A stretch of 32,898 nucleotides of DNA from JAPLKX01 sp035530195 (GCA_035530195.1 DATKVG010000219.1:1-32898); one strand, 5' to 3'. Counted from the first letter of the stretch, positions 14,659-23,653 are shown. Numbers and translations are program-made. The notes: a model not told the origin generated them from the sequence alone.

Positions 14659-14982
14659 CTACTTTGGTGGGAGGGGTTCGGAGTCGGGGGTGAGGAGGAC
14701 GTAGATGTCGGAGATGATTTCACGGCCGAACAGGCGGTTGATTCTTTTGAGGATGTCCCACTTGTAGTATGCGTAGCGATTCATCCAGACGGTGCTGTCG
14801 ACCTCGATGATGAGGGTCTGGTCCTTGACGGCATGCGGCCTTCCGTGTTCGGCGAGGGACGGCCCGGCGAGATTGGCCCATTCGGACCAGATCCTGGCCT
14901 GCTCCATTTTTTTGCCGAGGTCGGTGTTCCGGACGAGCGATTTGAGGATGTCGCCGACGCTGGCGGGTTTACCTTTTCTCAA
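14659..14982 (-). CDS. dciA: DciA-type helicase loader (DUF721)
   Basis: 107 residues from the chosen TTG start. DciA loads or recruits the replicative helicase DnaB in bacteria that lack DnaC or DnaI. The pattern fits DUF721: an N-terminal helix (ASVGDILKSL), W47 and W51-type residues in IWSEWANLAGP, then a KH-like fold with LIIEVDSTVWMNRYAYYKWDILKRIN and the GREIISDIYV strand. The TTG at 14982 has a GGGGGGA site just upstream and overlaps the last 14 bases of recF out of frame. An earlier TTG at 15024 would add 14 residues that do not resemble the family. DciA genes next to recF and gyrB are common. The overlap suggests translational coupling to recF. Confidence 0.85.
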   Translation of the reverse strand: MRKGKPASVGDILKSLVRNTDLGKKMEQARIWSEWANLAGPSLAEHGRPHAVKDQTLIIEVDSTVWMNRYAYYKWDILKRINRLFGREIISDIYVLLTPDSEPLPPK

Positions 14983-16042
14983 GCTTCCCCCCTTCAATGC
15001 CGTACAGGGTGGAGTGCGTGCCAAACACGCGTTCGGGCCGCGTGACGGTTGTGGTTGTAACGATGCATTGTACCTCGGGCGGGATGGCGTTGAACAGCAG
15101 CCGGGACCTGACGGCGTCGAGTTCGGAAAGGACCTCGTCGAGCATGAGAATGGGGTATTCGCCGGTGCGGTCGCGGATGAGGTAGAGTTCGGCGAGTTTG
15201 AGAGCGAGCGCGGCGGTTTTTTGCTGGCCTTGGGAGGCGAAATTTCGGGCGGCCCGCGAGGCGATATCGATTTCGACGTCGTCGCGATGAGGGCCGCGCG
15301 AAGTGTTCTGGCGGCGGATGTCGGCTTGCCGTGATTTGAGGAGGACGTCGGCGAGCCGTGTGCCGGCCGCGACGTCGGGGATGTATCGCAACGCGAGCCG
15401 CTCGCCGCCGCTGACTTGGGCGTAGGCTTGTGCGGCGTGGCGGGCGAGCTGGTCGATGAAAAGGTTTCGTTCGCGGACGATGGTTTGGGCGTGTGCGCTG
15501 AGTTGCTCGTCCCATGGCGCGATGAGTTCGGGCGCGGGCGCGTCTGTGCGGAGGAGTTCGTTTCGCTGCCGGAGTGCCTGGCGGTATCGCTGGAGGGCGT
15601 GGAGGTACGGTGGGCTGACCTGGGACAGTTCCATGTCGAGGAACCGGCGGCGCCCGGATGCGGCGCCCTTGATCAGGCCGATGTCCTCGGGGGAGAAAAG
15701 GACGACGGTCATTTTGCCCAGGATGTCGCTCATGCGGGTTTGTGGGACGCCGTTTATCTTGAACCGTTTAGCACCGTGCCACCATGCGGCGTCCATGGTG
15801 AGTTGCCGGTCGTCGCGCTGGACGTGGGCGGTCAGATGGAACATGTCGGCCCCGTGCGCGACGAGTTCGGCGTCGGCGGAGGTCCTGTGGCTTTTGGACG
15901 TGGCGGTATAGAGGATGGCTTCGAGCAGGGATGTTTTGCCCTGGGCGTTGTTGCCGCAGATGACGTTGATGCCCGGCTCGGGCTGAAAAACCAGGCCGGC
16001 CAGACATCGAAAATTGCGACTTTCGAACGTAATCAGGCGCAT
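14969..16042 (-). CDS. recF: DNA replication and repair protein RecF
   Basis: 357 residues. RecF is an SMC-like ABC ATPase that with RecO and RecR helps load RecA at gapped DNA. Walker A is GNNAQGKT (30-37), the signature-like SQGQQK is at 270-275, and Walker B with D-loop is LMLDEVLSELD (299-309). SRGPHRDD (248-255) is a strongly conserved RecF block. I start at the internal ATG 16042 (MRLITFESRNFR), because the 18 codons before it do not resemble RecF and the family begins at this strand. It is followed by dciA with a short overlap. A TAGAAT -10-like element stands at 16080-16075 on the minus strand, with a poor -35. Confidence 0.95.
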   Translation of the reverse strand: MRLITFESRNFRCLAGLVFQPEPGINVICGNNAQGKTSLLEAILYTATSKSHRTSADAELVAHGADMFHLTAHVQRDDRQLTMDAAWWHGAKRFKINGVPQTRMSDILGKMTVVLFSPEDIGLIKGAASGRRRFLDMELSQVSPPYLHALQRYRQALRQRNELLRTDAPAPELIAPWDEQLSAHAQTIVRERNLFIDQLARHAAQAYAQVSGGERLALRYIPDVAAGTRLADVLLKSRQADIRRQNTSRGPHRDDVEIDIASRAARNFASQGQQKTAALALKLAELYLIRDRTGEYPILMLDEVLSELDAVRSRLLFNAIPPEVQCIVTTTTVTRPERVFGTHSTLYGIEGGKLEKR

Positions 16043-16157
16043 GTCGTGGTTCTGTGGTTGAAGAAGATACGCGCATTCTAGCATTAAGGGGGGCACGGGG
16101 AAAGGCGCGCATTCTTCTTTCCCGCAGGGCGATCAATGCCTAACTCAACTAAGGTGG

Positions 16158-16277
16158 CGCCGCGGTGGGGTCGAGCTCCTGCTCGCCCGCTGCCTCCCAC
16201 CGCCGGTCATGGGTATCGTAAGCCACACCACCTCCACCACCTCCGCGGTCGCGCGGGAGCGCGACCCCACCGCGGCG
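16158..16277. repeat. Inverted repeat with 16-base arms upstream of recF
   Basis: CGCCGCGGTGGGGTCG (16158-16173) and its exact complement (16262-16277) are separated by 88 bases. The interior is pyrimidine-rich with CACCACCTCCACCACCTCC-like runs and a GAGC/GCTC mini-hairpin. It lies in the 285-base gap between the LOG gene end and recF. The shape is that of a small non-autonomous element or extended palindromic repeat. Confidence 0.6.
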
Positions 16278-16327
16278 ATTGACGCAGCCCTCCAACCTGT
16301 AAGGCAAGGCAGCAGTATGGTGGCTGC

Positions 16328-17236
16328 TCAGGTTTTTTCGCGTGCGTCGGCGGAAGTGGAAGTGGAAGTGGTCTTTGACAGTTCGGCTTTGAGGAATTGG
16401 AACGTGGCGTCGACGTTGTCGAACTTGCGGAAGATCTTGAGGTTGTCGGGCGAGATCACCCCCCAACGGACCATGGCATTGAAGTTGATGATTTCGTCCC
16501 AGTATTCGTTGCCGTAGAGGGCGATGGCCATGTTTTTGCGCGTCTTGCCGGTTTGGACGAGTGTGAGTAGGTCGAACAGTTCGTCCATTGTGCCGAATCC
16601 TCCGGGAAACACGATAAGGGCCTTGGCGAGATAAGCAAACCAGAACTTTCTGATGAAGAAGTAGTGGAACTCGAATGCGAGGTCGCGGGTCTGGTAGGGG
16701 TTTGGGGTTTGCTCGAATGGGAGGCTGATGTTGAGGCCCATCGAGAGGCCGCCGGCTTTTTCTGCGCCTCTGTTGGCGGCTTCCATGATGCCGGGCCCGC
16801 CGCCGGAACATACGATGCACCGGTCAGACGGTTTGGGCATCGAGAGGAACCATGTGGTGAGTTTTTCGGCGAGTGCCTCGGCATCTTCGTAGTAGCGGGA
16901 CATGGCGAGTTTGCTTTGGGCATGCTCGAGTTTCTGGTTGAGTTTGCGGGTGATGCGCGGAGCGCGGTTGATCTCGTGGCGGACGGTTTGGAGGTTGCGT
17001 TGCGCGACTTCGACGGGGACCGTCCTGGCGGAACCGTAAAAAACAACCGTGTTGCGGACCTTGAGCCGCCGGAGCCGGCTTTGTGGTTCGAGAAACTCGC
17101 TGAGAATGCGGATGAGCCTGGCGTCGGGGCTGTTGAGAAACTTGAGGTTTTTGTAGGCTTTTTCGGGTCTCCACTCGGTTGAACCGAGCGCGCGATCCTG
17201 GGCTGCGGACTTATTTTTTTTCTTCATGCTCGACAT
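16328..17236 (-). CDS. LOG-family protein (cytokinin riboside 5'-monophosphate phosphoribohydrolase-like)
   Basis: 302 residues. LOG-family enzymes cleave the N-glycosidic bond of nucleoside 5'-monophosphates; many were once misannotated as lysine decarboxylases. The diagnostic motifs are GGGPGIMEAANRGA (145-158) and PGGFGTMDE (211-219), on a Rossmann-like fold. The first 120 residues, rich in basic and helical sequence, are longer than in the short LOG proteins and match the longer TIGR00730-type group. A second in-frame ATG lies at 17227. The start is six bases after the stop of the secreted glycosidase-like gene, with GAGG in that stop region, so the two are probably cotranslated. The physiological nucleotide substrate is unknown. 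Confidence 0.88.
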   Translation of the reverse strand: MSSMKKKNKSAAQDRALGSTEWRPEKAYKNLKFLNSPDARLIRILSEFLEPQSRLRRLKVRNTVVFYGSARTVPVEVAQRNLQTVRHEINRAPRITRKLNQKLEHAQSKLAMSRYYEDAEALAEKLTTWFLSMPKPSDRCIVCSGGGPGIMEAANRGAEKAGGLSMGLNISLPFEQTPNPYQTRDLAFEFHYFFIRKFWFAYLAKALIVFPGGFGTMDELFDLLTLVQTGKTRKNMAIALYGNEYWDEIINFNAMVRWGVISPDNLKIFRKFDNVDATFQFLKAELSKTTSTSTSADAREKT

Positions 17237-17242
17237 ATTACC

Positions 17243-19399
17243 TCACTCGGCGCGCGCCTGCGCGCGTCTGATTTGACATTCTTTAGACTCGAAATCGACC
17301 GTGACGGTGGTGCCGTTGGCGAACGTGGTTCTCTGGCGTCGGAAACTCGAGGGCGCATCGAGAAACTCGTGGTTGACCATCTCGGAGGTAGCGCAGCGGC
17401 GGTTGAGTTCGCAGGCTTCTTTTACCTGGTCGATCATTTTTTCATCGGCGCCGAGGCCGACGTACGGCATTCCGGCGTTGAGCAGGCAATGCAGCCGGCC
17501 CGCATCGCTTTTGGGGATGCCCCAGCCGCCGCCTTCGCCCATGGCCCAGGGGATCAGCAGGGAGTCGTGGTACACGAGGTTGAACAGGGGCACGGGAATG
17601 CCGATGGCGTCGCCGCCGTCGAGGCCGGGTGTGAGCCAGTACGGGCCGTGGTGGACGAGGTCGAGCGCGCCGGCGAGGTAGTCGGTGGGCTCTTCGCTGC
17701 TGACGACGTAGCCTCTGGCGCGGAGTAGGTCGAAACACTGGCGGCGGTACTGTGCGCATTCGGCACGGGTGACAGGCTGGCCGCGCTGGGCGGATTCTTC
17801 CGGCGGGACGACGCTGAACACGTCGAGATACGCGCCGCGCACGTTGACGCCGTTGGCGGCAAACAGGTCGTGGTTGCGCCGGACGTACTCGGGCGCGAAC
17901 CGCGGGCTGAGGATCGTCTGCGGCCCGCCGCACCATGTGGAGTGCTCCTCACGGGTGCCGTCGACGCGGAGCGCGGCAAGCCGGTCGTCGAACGAGACGG
18001 CGTTGAAATAGAAGTCTCTGTACTGGTCGTGGACCGCGAACAGATAGCCGAGTTCGGCGCAGGTGTCGGCGTAGCGGCGGAGGCCGTCCCACCCGCCCTG
18101 CTCCTCGCCGACGGGCATGACGTCGGGATGGCCGTTGTCGTAGCCGTAGAAGCCCCACCCGTCGAGATGGACGTATGCGGAATCGATGCCGTTTGATTTA
18201 AGTGCGCGGAGTTGCTCGGCGAGTGTGTCGAACGTGGTGAGGTTGTGGTTGGCTTCGATCCGGTCCTTGTTGAACAGCTTGGCTTTCTTGACGAAGTGGT
18301 AGAGGGCGCCCTGGTGTACGACGGGGCGGCCCACGACTTTGTCGAGGGCGGGGGTACGGAGGAGCTTTTGTTCGAGCGGGATGAAGCGGCCGGTTTCGAT
18401 GACGTAGCGGCGGTAGCGCTTGGCAAGCGACACGTAGGTGGCGTTGTCGTCGAAGATATAGCGGGCGGTGCGGAGGTAGCCGAGCTTGCCGAGCGAGGCG
18501 TACCAGAGGGGTTCGACGCGGGTGGGCCCGCCGGCGTTGTGGGCGATTCTGACGCCGCCGTCGTAGGGCGTTTCAAGGATAGCGAGTACGCCGTGGCCGT
18601 TGCGCAGGACGCCCCACCACGGCATGTAAAGCGTGCGGCTGTTGGCGATTTCTTCGCGGTGGACGTCGTGGGGCCAGTCGCCGGGGATCAGCATGCCCTG
18701 CATCGAGGGGAGGACGGCGACGTCGGCGGCGGTGTTGCCGGTTTCGATGGCTTTTGGCCATTGGATGGCGCCGAGGAGGGCGTCAGCGGGCGCGGCGATT
18801 TCGAAGACGATTTCGTTGCCGATCAGATTGACGGTGAGGACGAGTTCGAGGCCCGGTTTATCGGGAAACTCGGCCAGCGTGAGCGACATGCCGGTGCTGT
18901 AACCGGTGTTGAACGGTTCGGCCCGCTTGACGCCCGCGGAAAGAAGGCTGAATGATTTCGTGCACTCGACGTCGCGGTTGTTGGCGGGCAACATGCGCCA
19001 AGACTCGGCGGGAGTGCGGACGGTGGCGGCGAGATCGGATTTGTTGAGCGCATATTCGAGGACGGCGTTTCGCACAACCCAGGCATCGGAGGTTTCTTCA
19101 AACGTGCCTTCGGCGCGGGTGGGTTTTTGGGCGCTGTTGGCGAGCAGCCACGTGCGGACCTCGTCGATCTTGAGGTAGAGGTCGTTGTAGGCCTGCTCGG
19201 TGTCGGCGCCCTGCTGGAGAAGCGCGCGGACGCGATCGAGCTTGGCCGCCTTTTCGGCGGCGACGGAATCGACCACCGTGATGCCGCCAAGACGGTCGAC
19301 GTGAAACCCGAGCGTCTTGAGGCGCGCGGCGAGGTCGTCGGCGAGGGCTGCAACAGCGAACGTGGCGGTGATGGTCATGAATACGGCTACTTTGTTCAT
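17243..19399 (-). CDS. Secreted glycoside-hydrolase-like protein (DUF5696/GH101-type barrel)
   Basis: 718 residues with a signal peptide (1-20, cut near AALA-DD). The N-terminal part (about 100-300) is beta-rich like the sandwich domain of GH101-related enzymes. A TIM barrel covers about 360-640, with HLDGWGFYGYDNGHPD (411-426), FAVHDQYRDFY (454-464), AYLDVFS (523-529; D526 is at the place of a nucleophile) and VSSEEPTDY (566-574; acidic pair). This resembles DUF5696 and endo-alpha-N-acetylgalactosaminidase-like barrels; I am fairly sure of the fold and less of the family name. The protein probably acts on polysaccharide or glycoprotein outside the cytoplasm. An AGAGGA site precedes the ATG by seven bases. 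It leads a two-gene unit with the LOG gene. Confidence 0.65.
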   Translation of the reverse strand: MNKVAVFMTITATFAVAALADDLAARLKTLGFHVDRLGGITVVDSVAAEKAAKLDRVRALLQQGADTEQAYNDLYLKIDEVRTWLLANSAQKPTRAEGTFEETSDAWVVRNAVLEYALNKSDLAATVRTPAESWRMLPANNRDVECTKSFSLLSAGVKRAEPFNTGYSTGMSLTLAEFPDKPGLELVLTVNLIGNEIVFEIAAPADALLGAIQWPKAIETGNTAADVAVLPSMQGMLIPGDWPHDVHREEIANSRTLYMPWWGVLRNGHGVLAILETPYDGGVRIAHNAGGPTRVEPLWYASLGKLGYLRTARYIFDDNATYVSLAKRYRRYVIETGRFIPLEQKLLRTPALDKVVGRPVVHQGALYHFVKKAKLFNKDRIEANHNLTTFDTLAEQLRALKSNGIDSAYVHLDGWGFYGYDNGHPDVMPVGEEQGGWDGLRRYADTCAELGYLFAVHDQYRDFYFNAVSFDDRLAALRVDGTREEHSTWCGGPQTILSPRFAPEYVRRNHDLFAANGVNVRGAYLDVFSVVPPEESAQRGQPVTRAECAQYRRQCFDLLRARGYVVSSEEPTDYLAGALDLVHHGPYWLTPGLDGGDAIGIPVPLFNLVYHDSLLIPWAMGEGGGWGIPKSDAGRLHCLLNAGMPYVGLGADEKMIDQVKEACELNRRCATSEMVNHEFLDAPSSFRRQRTTFANGTTVTVDFESKECQIRRAQARAE

Positions 19400-19772
19400 T
19401 TCTTATCCTCTGTAAAGTTGCGCCGTGTTTATGGTCGACCCCGTACCGGGGTTCAATGGGTGGTTCAACGAAACCAGGGTAGCTCCAGACCCTGCCGGGA
19501 TAGAAGAGTGAAAATGGGCGATTTTGATACAGCTTCCAAGCTGCCGCACTCCACACAGCGCCCTGCCTTTTGGGTGTTCTGAAGTCGGTTTGATTAGCAG
19601 GAGTCCTCGAAATGACACTGGACACTCGTCTATGAGCTCACTTTGACTGCGAATTGGAATTGGCGCGCGTTGTAGGGGGTGTCTCACTTTTATCTCCCAA
19701 CCGCCATGCGTGTCCAAGGGTCTCCCCTGCACGTTGCGACGCCCACGCCTCCACGCTTTCTTTCATCATTCA
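19400..19772. other. Gap between beta-galactosidase 3' end and the DUF5696-like gene
   Basis: No protein-like frame is present. It holds a hairpin CAGCTT-cc-AAGCTG (19530-19543) and a short stem ACCCC-gtacc-GGGGT near 19438-19452. It must include the promoter of the minus-strand gene starting at 19399, but I see no convincing -35/-10 pair. Confidence 0.5.
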
Positions 19773-22700
19773 TCATTTAATTATTGCGGGGTACAGCGTG
19801 AGCCTGTGGGTTTGCGCCGTCATCGCGATTTTGTACTGGTCGAGGACGCCGGGGCCGCAACTGCCGTTTCCGAGGCCGCTGACATGGAAATCGACGTTCA
19901 GCGTGATGAAGTCGCCGGGGTGGAGCGAGAAGGTGTGGCGTGCTTCCTCGAGCGCCCTGGTTTCAAAGGGGTGTGCGCTCACTTGAAACAGTTCGCTCGA
20001 GGTGACGCGCAAACCCCTGCCGTCGCGCCTGGTAAGCTCCGCCCAGCGGACGTCTGTCTTGTTGCCATACTCCTGGGGCATCACGTAAGGGAGGTTCGAG
20101 GCATCGACGTTTTCGGCGTAAATGCCGGCGCGGCCGCTTTGTTTTCTGTCGGGATAGGTTTCATGCGGCCCGCGACCGTACCAGTGAAGTTGGTCAAACG
20201 CGCGCGGCACGCGCAGTTGAAGGCCAATCCGCGGCATGCTTCCGAGTTCGCGGAGCGGCGTCAGTTGCCACTCCAGATCGATTGCGCCGGGACCGCGGAC
20301 CGTGTAGATATATCGGCAGTGAAAAAGATCTTCTCCGGCGGGAGCACGCGACACGGTTTCAATAGTCAGGAAATTCCTTTTACGCGCAAACGCGGTTGTG
20401 CGGTGGCGGAGGTCGTGCAGGCCGGCCGCCCGCCACTTGTCCGCATCGAGCGAGAGTTCGTCGTTGTCGGTGGGGGCGCGCCACACGTTCAAGACCAGCC
20501 CCGACACCACACGTTCGAGTCCGTCGTGCCGCCACGAGACGATGGTTCCGCTGGTTTTGCTGAACACGACGCGGGACCTCTCGCTTTCGAAGACGGCCTC
20601 CCCGTCGGTTTGCGAGACGCGGACGGCGCTTTCCTGAGCCGCTTCCAGCGCGGGATTGTGCACGGACGCCGCCATTTCAAACTGCGCCCAAGCCACTTCG
20701 TGGCCCGCCGGCCCCCAGGACGCGTCTTTTGCGAGCGTGAAACGCATGTTGAGCCAGCGCGTCGAACCGGGGCGGGCAGCGATGGCAGGCATTGGGATGG
20801 CGCGCGTATCCCTGCCGCCGGGCGGCGTGTTCAGGCGCGGGAGTGAACCTTCGGCAACCAATTCGTCGTCGTCAAGCAGGCTCCACGCGGCCTCGAGGTA
20901 GTCGAGCGAGATGAATTGGTGGCGGTTTTCGATCTCAACGAGCCCCGCGGCGGGTTCGAGCAGCCGCACGCGGACAGGCTCGATAATCTTTTTGTATTCC
21001 AGCAGGCCCGGGCGCGGGATCCGGTCGGATGAGACGAGCCCGTTGCAGCAGAATATGCCGTCCGTCGGCAGTTCCCCGTAGTCGCCGCCGTACGTGAACC
21101 ATTCAAACGGTTCTTCCTCGAAATCGCACAGGAGTAGTTCCATGACGGCGCCCGTAGCGGGTTTTCCGGCGGCGGCCGACTCGACTTCGGCCCGCTCGAA
21201 TGCGCGGCTGTAAATTCTGGCCTCGTCGATGGCGCCGCGCAGCGCCCCGCCGCTTTTGACGAACGCTCTGCCGACAAACACGGCACAGGATGCGTGACCG
21301 ATTGGGCCGGCTGCGGCTTTCTCCGCAAGGATACGTCCGTCAATATAGAGCCGGAGCCTGCGTCCGTCGTACACGCCCGCGACATGATGCCACTGGCCAT
21401 ACCAATCTGCGGGCACGGGCGCGGCCACCGTAACGGGGGCAGCCTGTTTAATAACAAACTCGAGTTGGCCGTCCGGCGCCTGCTGCAGGACGTACTGGTC
21501 GCCTTTGGCAATAAACGGGCTGGGATAGGCGGATCGATCCGGGCGCACCCACACGGCCAGCGTAAGAGAGTCGCCGGTGATGTCGAGTTCGGGCGCGGGC
21601 GGGAGCGCCGCGTAACCGTCGGCGATAGCGGCGCCGCCTTCTCGCCCGCGGACGCACCTCGCCATCACAACAGCACGGCGGCCGGCGCACGCATTGTCCG
21701 GCGTAAGCCTGATCGACGTTTGGCGGAACGCCTGGTCGGCCCAGTCCCAGATGAACCCGCCCTGGAGACGTTTGTGCGCTTCGACGGCCTGCCAGTATTC
21801 GAGCAGGTTCCCGGTGCTGTTTCCCATCGAGTGGGCGTATTCGCACATGATGACCGGCCGGGTTTCTCCGGGGATTTGCGCTAGCCGGATAATCTCGGCC
21901 ACCGCGGGATACATCGGGGCGATGATGTCCGTGGCCCGCCCGTCGCCCGCCGGGTGGTAATGCGTGGGCCGCGTGGGATCATGCTGATGGATCCACTCCG
22001 CCATCGCGTCGTGGTTCGGACCATAACCGGACTCGTTGCCCAACGACCACACGATCACGGCTGGGTGGTTCTTGTCGCGCTCGACCATGCGTTGGGCGCG
22101 GTCGATGAACGCGTCACGCCACGCCGCATCCTTTGTGAACTTGTCCCAGTAGAAATGCGACTCGAGATCGGCCTCGTCGAACACATAGACACCGTACCGG
22201 TCGCACAGGTCCAGCCAATAGGGGTCGTTGGGATAGTGGGACGTCCGGACGGCATTGATGTTATGGCACTTCATCAGGAGGATGTCGCGGACCATCTCGT
22301 CGCGTGTGACGACTTTCCCGAAGTCGGCGCTGGTGTCGTGCCGGTTGACGCCGTTGATATAGATGGGGGCGCCGTTGATGCACAGTTGACCCTCGCGGAT
22401 CTCGACTTGCCGGAATCCGATTCGAGCCGCCTGCGTTTCGATGACAGAGCCGGATAGATTTTCGACGGTGACCAGCAGCGTGTAGAGCGTCGGCGATTCC
22501 GCAGACCACTTGGCCGGGTCGACCACCCGGCCCTCGATGTGGAACACGCCGTCAACTGCGGCGGCTGCGGCGGCCAGCGGCTGCTTCGTGGTCCCTTCGA
22601 CGTCTATGGCGCGGCCTTCACCGTCGAACAGGCGGATACCGACGGACCCGGATGTATGGTTGTCAACGCGGCCCGTGACGCGCAATACCGCGTCTTTATA

Positions 22701-23420
22701 GTCGGAGTCGAGTATGGTCTGCGCGCAAAAATCGCTGACGTGGCCGTTTGGGGTGGCGTAGAGAAAGACGTCTCGGTGGATGCCGCTGAACCGCCACATG
22801 TCCTGGTCCTCGAGGTAGCTGCCGTCGCACCACCGATACACTCTGACGGCCAGCGTGTTCTCGCCGGCCGCGAGAAACGGCGTGATGTCGAATTCCGAAG
22901 GCATCTGGCTACCCTGGCTGTAGCCCACTTCGCGGCCGTTGATCCACACGTAAAACGCCGATTGAACGCCCCCAAAATGGAGCACCACCCGCATCCCCGC
23001 CCACTCGGCCGGAATGCTGAACGCGCGCCGATACGAGCCAACCGGGTTGTAGTCCGGGTTGGTGAACGGCGGCTCCGCGGGTGACGACATATTCGTAAGG
23101 TTCATGTAGACCGGCTTTTCGTAGCCGAGCATCTGCCAACTGCCCGGGACGGCGATTGGGTCCCAATGTAAGACGGACGTTTCCGGTTTGTGGAAGTCCG
23201 GTGAGGCTTTTGCCGGCCTGTCGACCCAGAGGAACCGCCATGTGCCGTTGAGCGACATGTACCAGGGGGATTGATCGGGCGCGTGTGCGAGCGCCGACCT
23301 TTCGTCGGGGAACGGTATGAGCGAGGCCCGGGGCGCCAGCCGGTTTCGGTGAAGCAACCGCGGGTTTTCCCAGTCGTTCGAGTAGGAACATGACGTAACG
23401 GGTGCACTGCCGCCGTACAT
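19773..23420 (-). CDS. GH2 beta-galactosidase with a LamG-like domain inserted in the catalytic barrel
   Basis: 1215 residues from this ATG. LacZ-type order: sugar-binding domain, immunoglobulin-like domain, TIM barrel, second sandwich, C-terminal domain 5. Acid/base is E463 (WSLGNESG) and nucleophile E527 (MCEYAHSMGN). Between FIWDWADQAF and the YGGDYGELPTDGIFCCNGLV loop, which are nearly adjacent in E. coli LacZ, about 200 residues are inserted (roughly 569-769). They have the concanavalin/LamG pattern: LTLAVWVRP, WHHVAGVYDG, LRLYIDG, GAIDEARIYSRA. The C-terminus keeps GRGPHETYPDR, a conserved GH2 segment. The start 23420 (MYGGSAP) has GGAG upstream; an earlier ATG at 23504 adds 28 residues without family resemblance or a clean signal peptide, so location is uncertain. 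Confidence 0.9.
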   Translation of the reverse strand: MYGGSAPVTSCSYSNDWENPRLLHRNRLAPRASLIPFPDERSALAHAPDQSPWYMSLNGTWRFLWVDRPAKASPDFHKPETSVLHWDPIAVPGSWQMLGYEKPVYMNLTNMSSPAEPPFTNPDYNPVGSYRRAFSIPAEWAGMRVVLHFGGVQSAFYVWINGREVGYSQGSQMPSEFDITPFLAAGENTLAVRVYRWCDGSYLEDQDMWRFSGIHRDVFLYATPNGHVSDFCAQTILDSDYKDAVLRVTGRVDNHTSGSVGIRLFDGEGRAIDVEGTTKQPLAAAAAAVDGVFHIEGRVVDPAKWSAESPTLYTLLVTVENLSGSVIETQAARIGFRQVEIREGQLCINGAPIYINGVNRHDTSADFGKVVTRDEMVRDILLMKCHNINAVRTSHYPNDPYWLDLCDRYGVYVFDEADLESHFYWDKFTKDAAWRDAFIDRAQRMVERDKNHPAVIVWSLGNESGYGPNHDAMAEWIHQHDPTRPTHYHPAGDGRATDIIAPMYPAVAEIIRLAQIPGETRPVIMCEYAHSMGNSTGNLLEYWQAVEAHKRLQGGFIWDWADQAFRQTSIRLTPDNACAGRRAVVMARCVRGREGGAAIADGYAALPPAPELDITGDSLTLAVWVRPDRSAYPSPFIAKGDQYVLQQAPDGQLEFVIKQAAPVTVAAPVPADWYGQWHHVAGVYDGRRLRLYIDGRILAEKAAAGPIGHASCAVFVGRAFVKSGGALRGAIDEARIYSRAFERAEVESAAAGKPATGAVMELLLCDFEEEPFEWFTYGGDYGELPTDGIFCCNGLVSSDRIPRPGLLEYKKIIEPVRVRLLEPAAGLVEIENRHQFISLDYLEAAWSLLDDDELVAEGSLPRLNTPPGGRDTRAIPMPAIAARPGSTRWLNMRFTLAKDASWGPAGHEVAWAQFEMAASVHNPALEAAQESAVRVSQTDGEAVFESERSRVVFSKTSGTIVSWRHDGLERVVSGLVLNVWRAPTDNDELSLDADKWRAAGLHDLRHRTTAFARKRNFLTIETVSRAPAGEDLFHCRYIYTVRGPGAIDLEWQLTPLRELGSMPRIGLQLRVPRAFDQLHWYGRGPHETYPDRKQSGRAGIYAENVDASNLPYVMPQEYGNKTDVRWAELTRRDGRGLRVTSSELFQVSAHPFETRALEEARHTFSLHPGDFITLNVDFHVSGLGNGSCGPGVLDQYKIAMTAQTHRLTLYPAIIK

Positions 23421-23557
23421 TGGGTCTGAATCTCCAAGCATTGGGGAAATTCGCGTAAGAATACGCAAGAAACAAGCCGGAATCAACAGGGTTTGGCGCG
23501 GCAATAGGCCGAACAGGCCGAATAAGACCTATACAGACTGACCCCTGCGGTGCTGTG

Positions 23558-23652
23558 GAAGCGGTGTCCCCGCCGCTTCAAACCTGAGTGCTAGCCGGAC
23601 GCGACGACGACGTCGCGTCCGCCAAGTGATTTGATTGCGGCTTCGCAGCCGC
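23558..23652. repeat. Cluster of three GC-rich hairpins
   Basis: GAAGCGG...CCGCTTC (23558-23579), GGACGCGACG-acga-CGTCGCGTCC (23597-23620, a perfect 10-bp stem) and GCGGCT-tcgc-AGCCGC (23637-23652) follow each other. They begin directly after the methyltransferase stop and precede the beta-galactosidase gene. They may separate the two minus-strand transcripts, though no T run follows. Confidence 0.6.
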
Positions 23653-23653
23653 C

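Noticed and set aside
14300..16160. Chromosome origin near recF/gyrB
   Set aside because: I could not find a cluster of DnaA boxes or an AT-rich unwinding region in these gaps.
16328..17236. Lysine decarboxylase
   Set aside because: PGGFGTMDE with GGGPGIMEA marks the LOG family. The decarboxylase name is a historical misannotation.
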